Shown here piece by piece: positions 49,916-59,287 of a stretch of 64,000 nucleotides of DNA. The stretch lies in contig NZ_JAGFVL010000057.1 of NCBI RefSeq assembly GCF_017599345.1, positions 148,562 to 212,561 on the forward strand, given 5' to 3'. Positions within the stretch are counted from its first letter, which is position 1, and every line of letters begins with the position of its first letter. The DNA is from Gracilibacillus suaedae (GTDB taxonomy: Bacteria > Bacillota > Bacilli > Bacillales > Amphibacillaceae). Both the position numbers and the translations under genes were made by a program. Below the pieces are notes generated by a model. It made no database searches. It worked only from the letters and a program-made list of their open reading frames with translations, and was not told the DNA's origin.

Positions 49916-51601
49916 ATGAGTGAAAGATTTGATTATGTAATCATCGGCGGTGGCAGTGCAGGTTCTGTACTTGGTAATCGACTAAGTGAAGACGGAAAAT
50001 ACAATGTTCTTATATTAGAAGCAGGTCGTAGTGACTATCCGTGGGATTTATTGATTCAAATGCCAGCAGCATTGCCATTCCCATCTGGAAAAAGCTTGTA
50101 CGACTGGAAATATGAATCTGACCCTGAACCTTATATGGGTGGTCGACGAATTAAGCATGCTCGTGGTAAGGTGCTTGGTGGTTCAAGTTCGATTAATGGC
50201 ATGATTTATCAGCGAGGTAATCCAAAGGACTATGAACGATGGGGAGCCGATCCTGGTATGGAAACATGGGATTTTGCACACTGTCTTCCGTATTTTAAAC
50301 GTTTGGAAAATGCTTTAGCAGCAGATCCCGATGATGACCTTCGTGGCCATGATGGTCCGATTAAATTGGAACGCGGCCCTGCCAAAAATCCGTTATTCCA
50401 AGCCTTTTTTGATGCAGCTGTCCAAGCAGGGTACAATCGAACACCTGATGTAAATGGTTATCGACAAGAAGGGTTCGGACCATTTGATAAGCATGTGTAT
50501 AAAGGTAGAAGGATGTCTGCTTCACGTGCATATTTACACCCATACAAACACCGTAACAATCTCACGATAAGAACGCGTGCTTTCGTTACCAATATTGACA
50601 TAAATGGTGAACGAGCAGAGGGTGTGACATATCGACGCAATGGAAAGATGCATCAAGTGAAGGCAGGTGAGGTAATCCTTGCCGGTGGTGCGATTAATAC
50701 GCCACAACTATTACAACTATCAGGTGTGGGTGACGCAGAACATTTACGTTCAGTCGGTGTCAAACCGAAAGTGAATCTTCCTGGTGTTGGTGAAAATCTT
50801 CAGGACCACCTTGAAGTTTATATCCAACACGCTTGTCCGCAACCAGTATCTGAACAGCCTAACTTGAAGTTATGGCGGATGCCTTGGGTTGGCTTGCAGT
50901 GGATATTCGGTCGCAAAGGTCCAGCAGCAACGAATCATTTTGAAGGTGGAGGATTTGTCCGTTCGAATGAAGATGTGGACTATCCAAATCTAATGTTCCA
51001 CTTCCTTCCGGTAGCAGTGAGATATGATGGGCAAAAAGCAGAAACGGATCATGGATTCCAAGTACACGTTGGACCTATGTATTCTGATGCACGCGGCTCA
51101 TTAAAGATCCGTTCAAATGATCCTAAAGACCATCCAAGTATGGTTTATAACTATCTTTCAACCGAACAGGATCGACGTGAATGGGTTGAAGCAATTCGAG
51201 TTTCTCGAAATATTTTATCTCAGCCAGCAATGGCACCTTATAATTCAGGAGAAATCTCCCCTGGTCCATCTGTTCAAACAGATGAAGAGATTTTAGATTG
51301 GGTGGCGAAGGATGCGGAGACTGCGCTGCACCCGTCCTGCACGACAAAAATGGGGCCAGCTTCAGATCCTATGGCAGTAGTAGATCCGAATACGATGAAA
51401 GTCCATGGACTTGACAATGTAAGAGTGGCTGATGCATCTGCAATGCCTTACGTTACTAATGGTAATATCCATGCTCCTGTATTGATGTTGGCGGAAAAAG
51501 CAGCGGACTTAATCCTTGGACGTAAGCCACTAGAGCCGATTCATGCGGATTATTACCGTCATGGTGTCGATCCAGCTGATGCAGGCACAGTTAATCGTTA
51601 A
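49916..51601 (+). CDS. betA: choline dehydrogenase BetA (GMC oxidoreductase)
   Basis: A 561-residue FAD enzyme oxidising choline to betaine aldehyde. FAD loop [15 protein letters not shown] near residue 9, GMC signature [18 protein letters not shown] near 83-100, the substrate-site stretch [10 protein letters not shown] near 472, and the catalytic His in [12 protein letters not shown] near 517. Bacillus subtilis uses the unrelated iron-dependent alcohol dehydrogenase GbsB at this locus. Here the proteobacterial-type BetA sits under a GbsR-type regulator. ATG 49916 follows AAGGAGG; the longer upstream frame is not homologous. Confidence 0.95.
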   Translation: MSERFDYVIIGGGSAGSVLGNRLSEDGKYNVLILEAGRSDYPWDLLIQMPAALPFPSGKSLYDWKYESDPEPYMGGRRIKHARGKVLGGSSSINGMIYQRGNPKDYERWGADPGMETWDFAHCLPYFKRLENALAADPDDDLRGHDGPIKLERGPAKNPLFQAFFDAAVQAGYNRTPDVNGYRQEGFGPFDKHVYKGRRMSASRAYLHPYKHRNNLTIRTRAFVTNIDINGERAEGVTYRRNGKMHQVKAGEVILAGGAINTPQLLQLSGVGDAEHLRSVGVKPKVNLPGVGENLQDHLEVYIQHACPQPVSEQPNLKLWRMPWVGLQWIFGRKGPAATNHFEGGGFVRSNEDVDYPNLMFHFLPVAVRYDGQKAETDHGFQVHVGPMYSDARGSLKIRSNDPKDHPSMVYNYLSTEQDRREWVEAIRVSRNILSQPAMAPYNSGEISPGPSVQTDEEILDWVAKDAETALHPSCTTKMGPASDPMAVVDPNTMKVHGLDNVRVADASAMPYVTNGNIHAPVLMLAEKAADLILGRKPLEPIHADYYRHGVDPADAGTVNR

Positions 51602-51669
51602 GACAAGTAATGTTTCTATAAGAAGAACTTATGTTTAATATATTCCCCCCTTTATTGGAAATAGATGTA

Positions 51670-51712
51670 GAGCATTAAATTGCAAAAGAAAGCAATTTAA
51701 TGCTCTTTTTTA
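51670..51712 (+). terminator. intrinsic terminator after betA
   Basis: GAGCATTAAATTGC pairs perfectly with GCAATTTAATGCTC, followed by TTTTTT. Confidence 0.92.
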
Positions 51713-52260
51713 TATGGAGAAAGCATAAAATTAGCGTAATGACCGGGTTAAACGAAGTAGTTATTTTGAAATGTTTGATGTATATTTGCAACGCTCCAAC
51801 TAATTACTTTCAACGGGCATGGCCTCAACTAACTTTGCAAAGTAGATTTTCGGTTCGTGCTATCCCCACAGGAGTCTCCGCTGTGAGGAGGTGCAACAAT
51901 TCTTGTTAGAAGTTTTACAATGGACAAAGTGAAAAATTGCTATTTGTCATTATAAAAGCAACCGTATAACTTCATGCTAGCGTTGTAGAGCAGATCTTAG
52001 CGTAAGCCGCTCACTTTCACTCCTGTGGGAATTGTTTGGCCTGAAGATCCACTTTTTCGAGCGGGTTTTGTTCTGATTTTCTTACTTGGGCGAGTATCGC
52101 TCTTTCCTTGGATAAAGACTTATATCCAAGGAAGAGAACAAGATATCCCTGGAGGAGCGGTTATTGGTCCATTTATTCAGTTGTCCCGCTTGCATTTTGA
52201 TTTTTGAGTATCTACCTTCTTGGATTAAGGTATAGTAGGGTCTGTGAGAAATGTGCCAAT
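51713..52260. other. gene-free spacer made of decayed repeats
   Basis: About 550 bases with no supported gene. Fragments such as CCCACAGGAGTCTCCGCTG (near 51865) and TTAGCGTAAGCCGCTCACTTT (near 51996) look like remnants of interspersed structured repeats common in Bacillaceae. The 52085-52165 part is listed separately. Short frames here lack ribosome binding sites. Confidence 0.45.
52085..52165. repeat. single diverged unit related to the 84-bp minisatellite
   Basis: CTTTCCTTGGATAAAGAC, then TATATCCAAGGAAGAGAAC and AAGATATCCCTGGAGGAGC, follow the same order of arms as the 84-bp unit at 47023-47430 (CTTCCCTTCCGAGGATAA, TATCCCGGGAAGGGAAGG, AGATATCCCCGGAAGG). The inner hairpin (TTCCTTGGAT/ATCCAAGGAA) is retained by compensating changes. 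Confidence 0.55.
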
Positions 52261-52271
52261 TTAACTACAAA

Positions 52272-52312
52272 AAAGAAGCTAGTCTCACCATTAAGAGAGA
52301 CTAGCTTCCTTT
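52272..52312 (-). terminator. terminator of the betaine-binding lipoprotein gene
   Basis: GAAGCTAGTCTC (52275-52286) pairs with GAGACTAGCTTC (52297-52308). On the minus strand a run of T follows. Confidence 0.88.
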
Positions 52313-52322
52313 ACCTTTTTCT

Positions 52323-53237
52323 TTATTCTACCCATTCATCAACCAATTCTTGATTTTCATCGATCCATTCTTTAGCTCCGTTGAGTGGTTCTTCAGCATT
52401 TTCCACATCATTAATTAATTCACCAATTTGCTCGTCATTCATCTTCCAATTTTTAAACCATTCACTAACATTTGGATAATCTTCACTAAATCCTTCTCTT
52501 GTAGCATGGTGAATTTTTTCAACATCACCGTACGTGTTCTGTGGGTCTTCTAGGAATTTTAAGTCATATTTAGAGAATGCCCAGTGTGGTGTCCACAGTG
52601 GTGCTACGATTGGTTCTTCACTTTCTACTGATTCTCTAATCTCAACTAACATGGTAGCTTCAGAGCTTGCTAACAATTCAAAATCAAGATTATAATCATC
52701 AATTAATTCTTTCGTCACATCCATTGTACCTGCACCAGCGTCAAAACCAACAATTTGTCCTTCAAACAGATCTTTGTGTTCATTTAAATCTTCTATACTA
52801 TTTACTTCTTCTACATATTCTGGAACTACAAGTCCAACTTTAGCATTATCAAACCAAGTAGCTTCAGAGAAATTCACTGTATCTTGATATTCCTTTAGAT
52901 AATTAGCATCTTGAACAGGTAACCAAATTTCTAAATGAGCGTCCAGATCACCACTTTCTAATGCTTGCATCATCACACCCATGTCTAATACGTTTAACTT
53001 AACGTTATACCCTTTTTCTTCTAAAATTGCTTTCCACATATTGGTTACGGCAATATTTTCAGCCCAATTAATTTGACCAATTGTTATTTCTTCTTCATTT
53101 ACTTCTGTAGGTGATTCTTCGTCTCCCTCTGTTTGGTCGTCACTGTTCGATGAATCATTGGTGTCCCCACATGCTGTCAGTACAGCAACCACTAATAGTG
53201 CTAAAAGAATACTTAGCTCTTTCTTCCATTTGTTCAT
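52323..53237 (-). CDS. opuAC: glycine betaine ABC transporter substrate-binding lipoprotein (OpuAC-like)
   Basis: A 304-residue lipoprotein: lipobox VLTAC with Cys23, a very acidic Ser/Asp/Glu linker, then an OpuAC/ProX domain (ITIGQINWAENIAVTNMWKAILEEKGYNV, LDAHLEIWLPVQDANY, VGFDAGAGTMDV, PLWTPHWAFSKYDLKFLEDP). Tryptophans in NWAEN, WLP and WTPHW fit the aromatic cage for betaine. No ATPase or permease gene is adjacent, so it is an orphan binding protein here. Close to the choline-to-betaine genes, it probably serves osmoprotectant uptake. Confidence 0.9.
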   Translation of the reverse strand: MNKWKKELSILLALLVVAVLTACGDTNDSSNSDDQTEGDEESPTEVNEEEITIGQINWAENIAVTNMWKAILEEKGYNVKLNVLDMGVMMQALESGDLDAHLEIWLPVQDANYLKEYQDTVNFSEATWFDNAKVGLVVPEYVEEVNSIEDLNEHKDLFEGQIVGFDAGAGTMDVTKELIDDYNLDFELLASSEATMLVEIRESVESEEPIVAPLWTPHWAFSKYDLKFLEDPQNTYGDVEKIHHATREGFSEDYPNVSEWFKNWKMNDEQIGELINDVENAEEPLNGAKEWIDENQELVDEWVE

Positions 53238-53686
53238 TGTTGAAAACTCCCTTATTATCTATTTATTTAAAATATTTCAAATATAAAAATTGTTAAGAAA
53301 TATTTTAATACAAAGTAAACATAAACTTATCTCCTATTCAGGAGAGAGAAGTCATGTCATAGTATTCTTAAACTATTATTTAAGAATACATACTTTTTCG
53401 ATATTATAGCAAATGAATCATACCCCTCCTTAATAAATTTTGTTAAATTTTTTTAAAACGTTCTTTACATACTTTATACTAACGTGTTTAAGCTAAATGT
53501 TCAAGAGGTAAAATGTGATTTCGGTCAATTCATACTAAAAGCAAAGTCATTAAAACACTTCTAGGAACTCTTTTTATTGATTCATTATATTCATTTGAGG
53601 AGCGATACAAAATTGTATTCTAAATGATAATGAATTGAAACATTGTGCTGGGTTTTGTTTGTTAGAATATAGGATGGGGGGTTATC
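53238..53686. other. upstream region of opuAC-like gene
   Basis: AT-rich spacer without genes. On the minus strand an extended -10 (TGC-TATAAT, 53403-53411) can drive the lipoprotein gene. The transcribed leader then holds two inverted repeats, ATTCTTAAA/TTTAAGAAT near 53363-53387 and CTCCTATTCAGGAG near 53331-53344. Nothing else is recognised. Confidence 0.45.
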
Positions 53687-53738
53687 ACGGTGCTAATTGT
53701 CCGTAAAAACCCCCACTGATGGAAGTCTCACTTTATAT
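53687..53738 (-). repeat. two-hairpin interspersed repeat, compact copy C
   Basis: Read on the minus strand it starts ATAAAGTGAGACTTCCATCAG, then TGGGGGTTTTTACGGACAAT, and ends TTAGCACCGTG. It keeps both ends of the family but has lost the middle. Its outer edges are inverted (CGTGCTAAAT and ATTAGCACCG). It sits directly upstream of the TPR-GTPase gene. Confidence 0.7.
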
Positions 53739-53775
53739 TTAGCACGTTTTAAATAAGGCAATATGGGGGAACAGG

Positions 53776-56496
53776 ATGACAATGGAGAAACAACTAATTA
53801 GTAAATCCTATTATCATAAATTTATAGAAGGTATTCATAATGTAGATCCAATCCAGGTTTTAGGTGAATTATATATAGATGAGCAGCAAAACGAAATGCC
53901 TGATCTATCGTATATCCGCTTTGCTCAGGGAGAGGTTTATTTTCTGTATAAAGATTATGAGGCGGCCATTTTTAAATGGGAAAACGTTTCTAATGAATTA
54001 AAGCCTTGGGCACAGAAAAATATAGCAGATGCTCATGCTAAAATGAATTTACTTGCCATTGCGGAGGACTACTATAATGCAGTGGAGACAGATTCTGAGG
54101 TTCTAAAAACAGAGGTCCTTCTACAACTATTTTCACTCTACATACAGCTCGGCAAGCATGCAAAGGCAGTTGAATCGATTAAGCATGCGGTGGATATAAA
54201 TCCAGACTATCCTGATGTAACTGATGTGGCACGAGTTTTCTTCGAAGACCAACAAGATTGGGAGAATGCTGTTGAGCTTGCAGTTAATGAGGCAATGCGA
54301 ACAGAATCATTATCGTGGTTTGTGGTTTTAGAAGAATATGTAGAAGATGGGCATACTGCAAAAATAAAGCCAAACTATTTTAGTGAAGTATTAATGACTC
54401 TATATAACATTGATTTGAATCGCTTTGAAAGTTTAGCAACAGCACTTTGGAATAGTTATAAACAAACTGATTTATATTTCCCTTGGCTGGAAGAAATCAA
54501 CGATCTACTGCTAAACATTGAGCCGGGACCTTCCTGTGTTTGGAGTAAGCTTTCTAATCAGTTTAGGGAAACATACTTTGAATTAATGAATGGTACGTTT
54601 TTGGTAAGAGAATTTTCTTATTTAATTCCAAGTCATTTAACCAATTGGATGAAAGTATCTACGGCTTCAGAGGCTGCGATAGCTTCATCAGCTGTACTAG
54701 CGTGGAACGAAATGTATCCATCCGACATGGAAGCTTCTATTATTAGTAAGGCGGAAAGTTTGTTAAGCCGGGCTGCTCGTGATCAGAATGGTATAGAAGA
54801 TGGATTCAAGCTTTTCAAGTCGATCATCAAATGGGCAGAGGGTGAAGGCTTGCTATTGGATAAACGTTTCGAATGGATCGTTCACGAACTGCAGGATTTA
54901 AATCAATACCATCTGATGATTACAGGGACAGAGACGAGTGGGAAGGCGTCATTTGTGAACATGTTGCTTGATGAGGAGGTTTCAGAAGAGCCTGCTAATG
55001 GTACCATCCTTTATAAAGATGCAGACAATGCGAAAATTCATGCCATTACGAATGAAGAAGAAAGAAGCATAGCTGAACATAACGATTTTAAAGAAGCAAC
55101 AAAAGACGAGCACACATTTATTTCTTGTAAGATGCCGGTACAGTTTTTAAATGAAAATAAACTTACCTTAATTGATACCCCGCAGACTGATGGCAATCAT
55201 TATCTGTATTTAGCAGACAGCTTATTGTTTGTTTTAAATGCGGACTCCAATCTGACAGGTAATGAACTGGATATGGCTGTTCAAATCAGGGAACAGGCAC
55301 CAGAACTCCCTATTCACTTTCTATTATGCAATATGGACCGAAATACTAACAGTCAGGAAGTGATGGAACGGACTGAGAAAATAATATCCAGAATCGATTC
55401 TTATTTCTCAAATGCAAAAGCATTCACTTATTCTACATATGGAGACAGAAATAATCAAATAAACGAGTTTTCTGCTTTTACTAAATCAATAATGGGTGGA
55501 CATAGCCTAGAGGAAGAGCGTGCTACAAAGATTCTGTATTATGTGAGGAAATCGATTAAGTATTTGCTTTTAAAACGTGAAGAAGTCGAAAATTCATTAA
55601 TCGATAACATTAAATGGAATGAAGAGATAGTCACCAAACTTAAGGGCGCTCAAAATCAGTTAAGTGATATAGAAGAGAATACGGTTCAAGTTATTAAAAA
55701 GTCATACAGCAAAATTATAGAAGAATGGAAACAGGATTTGACGATAAAGATTCCAGAATTGATTCGACAAAGTTCTGAAGTGATTAAGGAAGATAGTGAT
55801 TTTAAAAAAATTCATATTGTGCTTAACGATGAAATAAATAAGCGAATCAATAATTATATTGAAGAAACAGTTTTACCAGATTTATATTTAAAACTCCAAA
55901 AATGGATTGAGAATAGTGAAATGGAGTTGAATGACAGCAAGAAGTACTTAGGTGAAATGTGCGAGAGTTTTAATCAGCTATATGGTGAAGACAAGATATA
56001 TTTCGAGTGTGACAGCAGGGTACTAGATGACTGGCATCGGGATATGAACCGGATGACAAGAGGAAATATACAGTTGACAAATGCGACTTTTATAAGCAAT
56101 GCTACCATTTCACAATTTTTATGGAGAAGTGCAGGGAAGCTTGTAGGTGCATTATCAAAAAATAATGAAACAGTCCATGATAAATATAAACAATATGTTG
56201 AAGGGAAAGACTACAGCAAAACAACTGAAATACTTATTGATGAATTTATGCAGCAATTCAAAATATTTGGGAAATCTTTGGAACGGGATATTAAGATATT
56301 CTTCACAGATCCGTATGATGAATTAGATGCAGTCTTAGCAGAAACATATGATGAGATTGAAGAAAATAAAGATATCCTAAGCGATATGCAGCAAAAACCA
56401 GAGGTATACCGCAATCCCTTTACCTTGTTTGAATTAAAGCTACGTCAATATGAATGGATGTTTGCAACAAGAGAACGAATCTATGAAAATAGTTAG
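53776..56496 (+). CDS. TPR protein fused to a degenerate dynamin-like GTPase
   Basis: A 906-residue protein. The first ~200 residues form TPR-like helical pairs (AQGEVYFLYKDYEAAIFKWE, LLQLFSLYIQLGKHAKAVES). About 375-560 is a GTPase-like domain with P-loop GTETSGKASFVN (384-395, Ala where Ser/Thr is expected after Lys390), G3 DTPQ (467-470, Gln for Gly) and G4-like NMDR (519-522). The rest is long helices with coiled-coil character, as in dynamin-related proteins. GTP binding is doubtful. ATG 53776 with GGGGGA upstream; ATG 53782 is possible. Single gene, function unknown. Confidence 0.8.
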   Translation: MTMEKQLISKSYYHKFIEGIHNVDPIQVLGELYIDEQQNEMPDLSYIRFAQGEVYFLYKDYEAAIFKWENVSNELKPWAQKNIADAHAKMNLLAIAEDYYNAVETDSEVLKTEVLLQLFSLYIQLGKHAKAVESIKHAVDINPDYPDVTDVARVFFEDQQDWENAVELAVNEAMRTESLSWFVVLEEYVEDGHTAKIKPNYFSEVLMTLYNIDLNRFESLATALWNSYKQTDLYFPWLEEINDLLLNIEPGPSCVWSKLSNQFRETYFELMNGTFLVREFSYLIPSHLTNWMKVSTASEAAIASSAVLAWNEMYPSDMEASIISKAESLLSRAARDQNGIEDGFKLFKSIIKWAEGEGLLLDKRFEWIVHELQDLNQYHLMITGTETSGKASFVNMLLDEEVSEEPANGTILYKDADNAKIHAITNEEERSIAEHNDFKEATKDEHTFISCKMPVQFLNENKLTLIDTPQTDGNHYLYLADSLLFVLNADSNLTGNELDMAVQIREQAPELPIHFLLCNMDRNTNSQEVMERTEKIISRIDSYFSNAKAFTYSTYGDRNNQINEFSAFTKSIMGGHSLEEERATKILYYVRKSIKYLLLKREEVENSLIDNIKWNEEIVTKLKGAQNQLSDIEENTVQVIKKSYSKIIEEWKQDLTIKIPELIRQSSEVIKEDSDFKKIHIVLNDEINKRINNYIEETVLPDLYLKLQKWIENSEMELNDSKKYLGEMCESFNQLYGEDKIYFECDSRVLDDWHRDMNRMTRGNIQLTNATFISNATISQFLWRSAGKLVGALSKNNETVHDKYKQYVEGKDYSKTTEILIDEFMQQFKIFGKSLERDIKIFFTDPYDELDAVLAETYDEIEENKDILSDMQQKPEVYRNPFTLFELKLRQYEWMFATRERIYENS

Positions 56497-56533
56497 TCCA
56501 AACAATCTTAGTGGCTGGTAATTGCCTTTTTAA

Positions 56534-56570
56534 GAACCCTTGGTAAAATATCTAATTTTGCCAAGGGTTC
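56534..56570. terminator. long hairpin after the TPR-GTPase gene
   Basis: GAACCCTTGGTAAAAT (56534-56549) pairs with ATTTTGCCAAGGGTTC (56555-56570), a 16-bp stem with one mismatch. It has no T-run on the plus strand, but a T-run on the minus strand (TTAAAAAGG side). Confidence 0.6.
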
Positions 56571-56703
56571 TACATTATAATGATTCATTCGATTCTTTAG
56601 ATTTAGTCGGTCATGGTTAGATAATAATGTGGTTCATTGGGTGCATTTGAAAAAGTTACTTTTTGATACTTAGTTAATTACCTAAGTACACGAAAAGTAG
56701 CTG

Positions 56704-56726
56704 AAAGCATAGTCTCACTTTATTGC
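56704..56726 (-). repeat. two-hairpin repeat, left-end fragment (copy E)
   Basis: The minus strand reads AATAAAGTGAGACTATGC, identical to the left end of copy A. The rest is missing. It lies about 20 bases upstream of the DUF6429 fragment and may have replaced its original 5' end. Confidence 0.55.
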
Positions 56727-56744
56727 CTGGCTAGATATCTAATC

Positions 56745-56960
56745 GTGGAACTTACACTTTTATTGCTATATTTAACTTCATGGGAGGAAGAGGATATTCC
56801 AGAAGAGATGAGAAGATCTTGGAAAGGATATGATTTTACTATTTTAAATGAGTTAACAGATGAGGATATTATCAGAGGAAGTATTCGCTCAAAATCAGTA
56901 TATTTAACAGAGGCGGGTGTAAAAGAGGCGAAAGAGTTGATGAAAAAGTATTTCAAATAG
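56745..56960 (+). pseudogene. DUF6429 protein, probably N-terminally truncated
   Basis: 71 codons reading ELTLLLLYLTSWEEEDIPEE, RRSWKGYDFTILNELTDEDII, then SKSVYLTEAGVKEAKELMKKY. This is the DUF6429 family pattern (small winged-helix-like protein). The frame starts at GTG 56745 with no ribosome binding site, and the usual first 10-20 residues are absent. A repeat fragment lies directly upstream. A shortened functional gene cannot be excluded. Confidence 0.55.
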
Positions 56961-57066
56961 TGAATGGCGACTATATCAATGTTAAAAGCATAAACATTAA
57001 TATTTGAGACGAAAGGAGAAATCATATGGAATAGTTTTTTCAAATCAGATATAAGTCTCCACACAT

Positions 57067-57543
57067 TTATTTGACTTTCCATCCAGAGGTAACTTTTGCT
57101 ACTCCAATTGCAAAATGATTCCAAAGAATATTTTCTACTAGTTCTGCTTGTGTTTCTTCACACTCAACTATTACAATAATTTCTGAATGTTTTCCCTTCA
57201 ATAATCTTTTATTCTTTTTGAGAACCCGCTCACTAAAAAGACGAATAACAACCCCGACTACAAACCCGGTAAATGCACCAATTAATCCCCAATATATTGG
57301 CCCTAAAGTTAGCTCAAAACCAACGCTAGCTCCAACTACAGAGAAGGCTGTAGCAAGTGCTACACCAATATCAATAAGAGAGGTACCGTCTGAACGATGC
57401 AGTGTATCAAATAATTTTCGTTCTTCTTCTCGATTATCAAGAGGAATAGCATATATATTTTCTTTCATAATTCCTTTTTTCTCTAGTGTGGAAATAGCTA
57501 TTTCCAAGTAGGAATTATTTTCAAATGTTGAAAAAAGTTGCAT
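57067..57543 (-). CDS. small membrane protein of unknown function
   Basis: About 158 residues. The N-terminal ~55 residues look like a small alpha/beta domain (FSTFENNSYLEIAISTLEKKGI). Two Gly/Ala-rich hydrophobic segments follow near 60-80 and 84-105 (GVALATAFSVVGASVGF, IYWGLIGAFTGFVVGVVI). The cytosolic end contains EIIVIVECEETQAELVENIL. Glycine-rich double helices of this kind occur in general stress and DUF1269-like proteins, but I do not assign it. The start is ATG 57543, or GTG 57552 overlapping the upstream stop. Cotranscribed with the gene before it. Confidence 0.65.
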   Translation of the reverse strand: MQLFSTFENNSYLEIAISTLEKKGIMKENIYAIPLDNREEERKLFDTLHRSDGTSLIDIGVALATAFSVVGASVGFELTLGPIYWGLIGAFTGFVVGVVIRLFSERVLKKNKRLLKGKHSEIIVIVECEETQAELVENILWNHFAIGVAKVTSGWKVK

Positions 57544-57548
57544 TTTAA

Positions 57549-58337
57549 TCACTTCACTTTTTGTCCTTTTAAAATCTTGAATTCAGGGTCTTGATACTGG
57601 GCTTTTAAATATGTTCTTTGTTCTTTGTCGTAGAGTTTGTTGTTTTCAACTGTTGCTGAATAGGAGTCATAAGTAGCAAAGCCATACAGAGACGGAAAAA
57701 ATAATAACCATTCTGGATTTAACACTGTTGTTGCATTTTGGATTTCTCCCAAAAACAAAAATGTCACTGCTTCAAGCGCATGAGATTGATAAAAGAAGAT
57801 CACAGCCCAAATCACAACAAAAGCTGCTGTTAAAATTCGATGAATATATAGTTGCCCTAGACCAGGCATGAATAACGACCAGATAAAAGCTAATACTGGA
57901 CTTCTTTTGTCTAAGTAATTTATCTCTAATGGTGATAAAACAAATGAATTGTAGCGATGATTTTCTCTTTCAGCCAATATGTAAACTTTATTTAGGTCTA
58001 TTGTTGTTCGATAGCTATCCCAAATGGCGAAAAGGTAAACAGGGATATAAATAAGAAGCCATCGTGTATCCAAAACCTCTTTAGCCATGTCAATTTTCCC
58101 TTGAAATGAATAAATCATTGCAAGGTTAAGATTCGTTTGGACATTGACGATAACTTCCCAGATAAACAATAAATAGCCACGTATATATTTGGAAAGTAAT
58201 AAATGTCCGAAACCTGGACATGCCGCACTCCACCAAGCAATAATATATGGATTTCTTAGATGAACTTGTGTTGTTCCTAACATGCTGACATGTGCCTTGT
58301 AACGCCTTGCTGTATTGTCATTATTGTAGTTTTGCAT
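57549..58337 (-). CDS. membrane protein with two TM2-like repeats
   Basis: A 262-residue integral membrane protein with an internal duplication. PYIIAWWSAACPGFGHLLLS and PVLAFIWSLFMPGLGQLYIH are followed in each case by a second hydrophobic helix. The PGxGxLxxxxxxxG hairpins resemble the TM2 domain. A further pair of similar segments (WLLIYIPVYLFAIWDSYRTT and WLLFFPSLYGFATYDSYSAT) strengthens the duplication. ATG 58337 is chosen for TAGGTGG upstream. It overlaps or abuts the next gene, so they form a two-gene unit. Function unknown. Confidence 0.72.
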   Translation of the reverse strand: MQNYNNDNTARRYKAHVSMLGTTQVHLRNPYIIAWWSAACPGFGHLLLSKYIRGYLLFIWEVIVNVQTNLNLAMIYSFQGKIDMAKEVLDTRWLLIYIPVYLFAIWDSYRTTIDLNKVYILAERENHRYNSFVLSPLEINYLDKRSPVLAFIWSLFMPGLGQLYIHRILTAAFVVIWAVIFFYQSHALEAVTFLFLGEIQNATTVLNPEWLLFFPSLYGFATYDSYSATVENNKLYDKEQRTYLKAQYQDPEFKILKGQKVK

Positions 58338-58563
58338 TTTTAATCCACCTAAAAAAGTTATCATTACAATGATTTACATTAAATACAAAATGTATACCTC
58401 TTTAGATTTGCTTTGGGCTTGGACTATACAGTTGAACGCTCTTCTTTTTGGAATGGTGGCCTTATTGGCCGCCTCGGCACATGTCTTTATGTATCATTCA
58501 AGAATTCTTCCGATTTTTATTCCGTTCTTTAGCAAATACATTAGTAGTGTCTACTGTTCTGTA

Positions 58564-58610
58564 TTGACCTATCAGGTAAATATATGTATAATGAAATTGA
58601 TCTAACAGAT
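58564..58610 (+). promoter_or_regulatory. sigma-A promoter and operator candidates of the TetR gene
   Basis: TTGACC (58564-58569), 17 bp, TATAAT (58587-58592). ACCTATCAGGT in the spacer (58567-58577) and ATCTAACAGAT just downstream (58600-58610) are short inverted repeats, suitable as TetR-type operators and suggesting autoregulation. The promoter is strong; operator roles are inferred. Confidence 0.6.
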
Positions 58611-58634
58611 AAATGTATAAGTGAGGTGGTTACC

Positions 58635-59258
58635 ATGCTTCCAAAAATTTTGAATCTGGAATCAAAAAGAAGAGATATTATTTTAAATGCAGCATTAAAA
58701 GAATTCGCTATCAAAGGATTTGATGATGCCTCGACAAATGTTATTGCAATGGAGTCGGGGATTTCAAAAGGGTTAATGTTCCACTATGTAAACAGTAAAA
58801 AAGATCTATTTCTATTTCTTTATGATTATTGTGCTGACGTGATAAATAAAGAATACCTTAGTTTAATGAACTTTAACGAGAAGGATATTTTCGAAAAACT
58901 ACGGCAATCATATTTACTCCAGATTGAATTATTGCAAAAGCATCCTTGGATTTTCGAATTTATTAAGATTAATGCTATAACTAAGTCTGAAGAAATTAAT
59001 AAGGAACTGGAAAAAAGAGTTATTGAGAAACAATTGTTATGTCTTGAGACAATGTTTGATACCGTTGATGAATCTAAATTCAGAGAGGGATTGGACGTTG
59101 AAAGATGCAAACAGCTTATTTTTTGGGCAAATATTGGTTTTACAAATCAAATAGTAGAGGACATTAGAAACTCAGAAGTCTTTGAATTGGATTATGACAA
59201 TATTGTTGCAGAACTTGATGGTTACCTTAATGAACTTAGGAAAATCTATTATAAATAG
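58635..59258 (+). CDS. TetR/AcrR-family transcriptional regulator
   Basis: A 207-residue regulator. N-terminal helix-turn-helix: RRDIILNAALKEFAIKGFDDASTNVIAMESGISKGLMFHYVNSKKDLF spans about residues 12-59 (quoted in parts: AALKEFAIKGF, GISKGLMFHYV). The rest is a helical ligand-binding domain with long Glu/Lys-rich helices. ATG 58635 is preceded by GAGGTGG. An alpha/beta hydrolase follows 29 bases after the stop and is the likely target. Ligand unknown. Confidence 0.88.
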   Translation: MLPKILNLESKRRDIILNAALKEFAIKGFDDASTNVIAMESGISKGLMFHYVNSKKDLFLFLYDYCADVINKEYLSLMNFNEKDIFEKLRQSYLLQIELLQKHPWIFEFIKINAITKSEEINKELEKRVIEKQLLCLETMFDTVDESKFREGLDVERCKQLIFWANIGFTNQIVEDIRNSEVFELDYDNIVAELDGYLNELRKIYYK

Positions 59259-59287
59259 AAATTAATTAAGGGAGGATTGATAAAGTG

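Noticed and set aside
51700..51909. 69-codon frame after betA
   Set aside because: Begins inside the betA terminator and covers decayed repeat fragments.
58369..58605. 78-codon hydrophobic frame upstream of the TetR gene
   Set aside because: Runs through the TetR promoter, has no ribosome binding site and no recognisable family.
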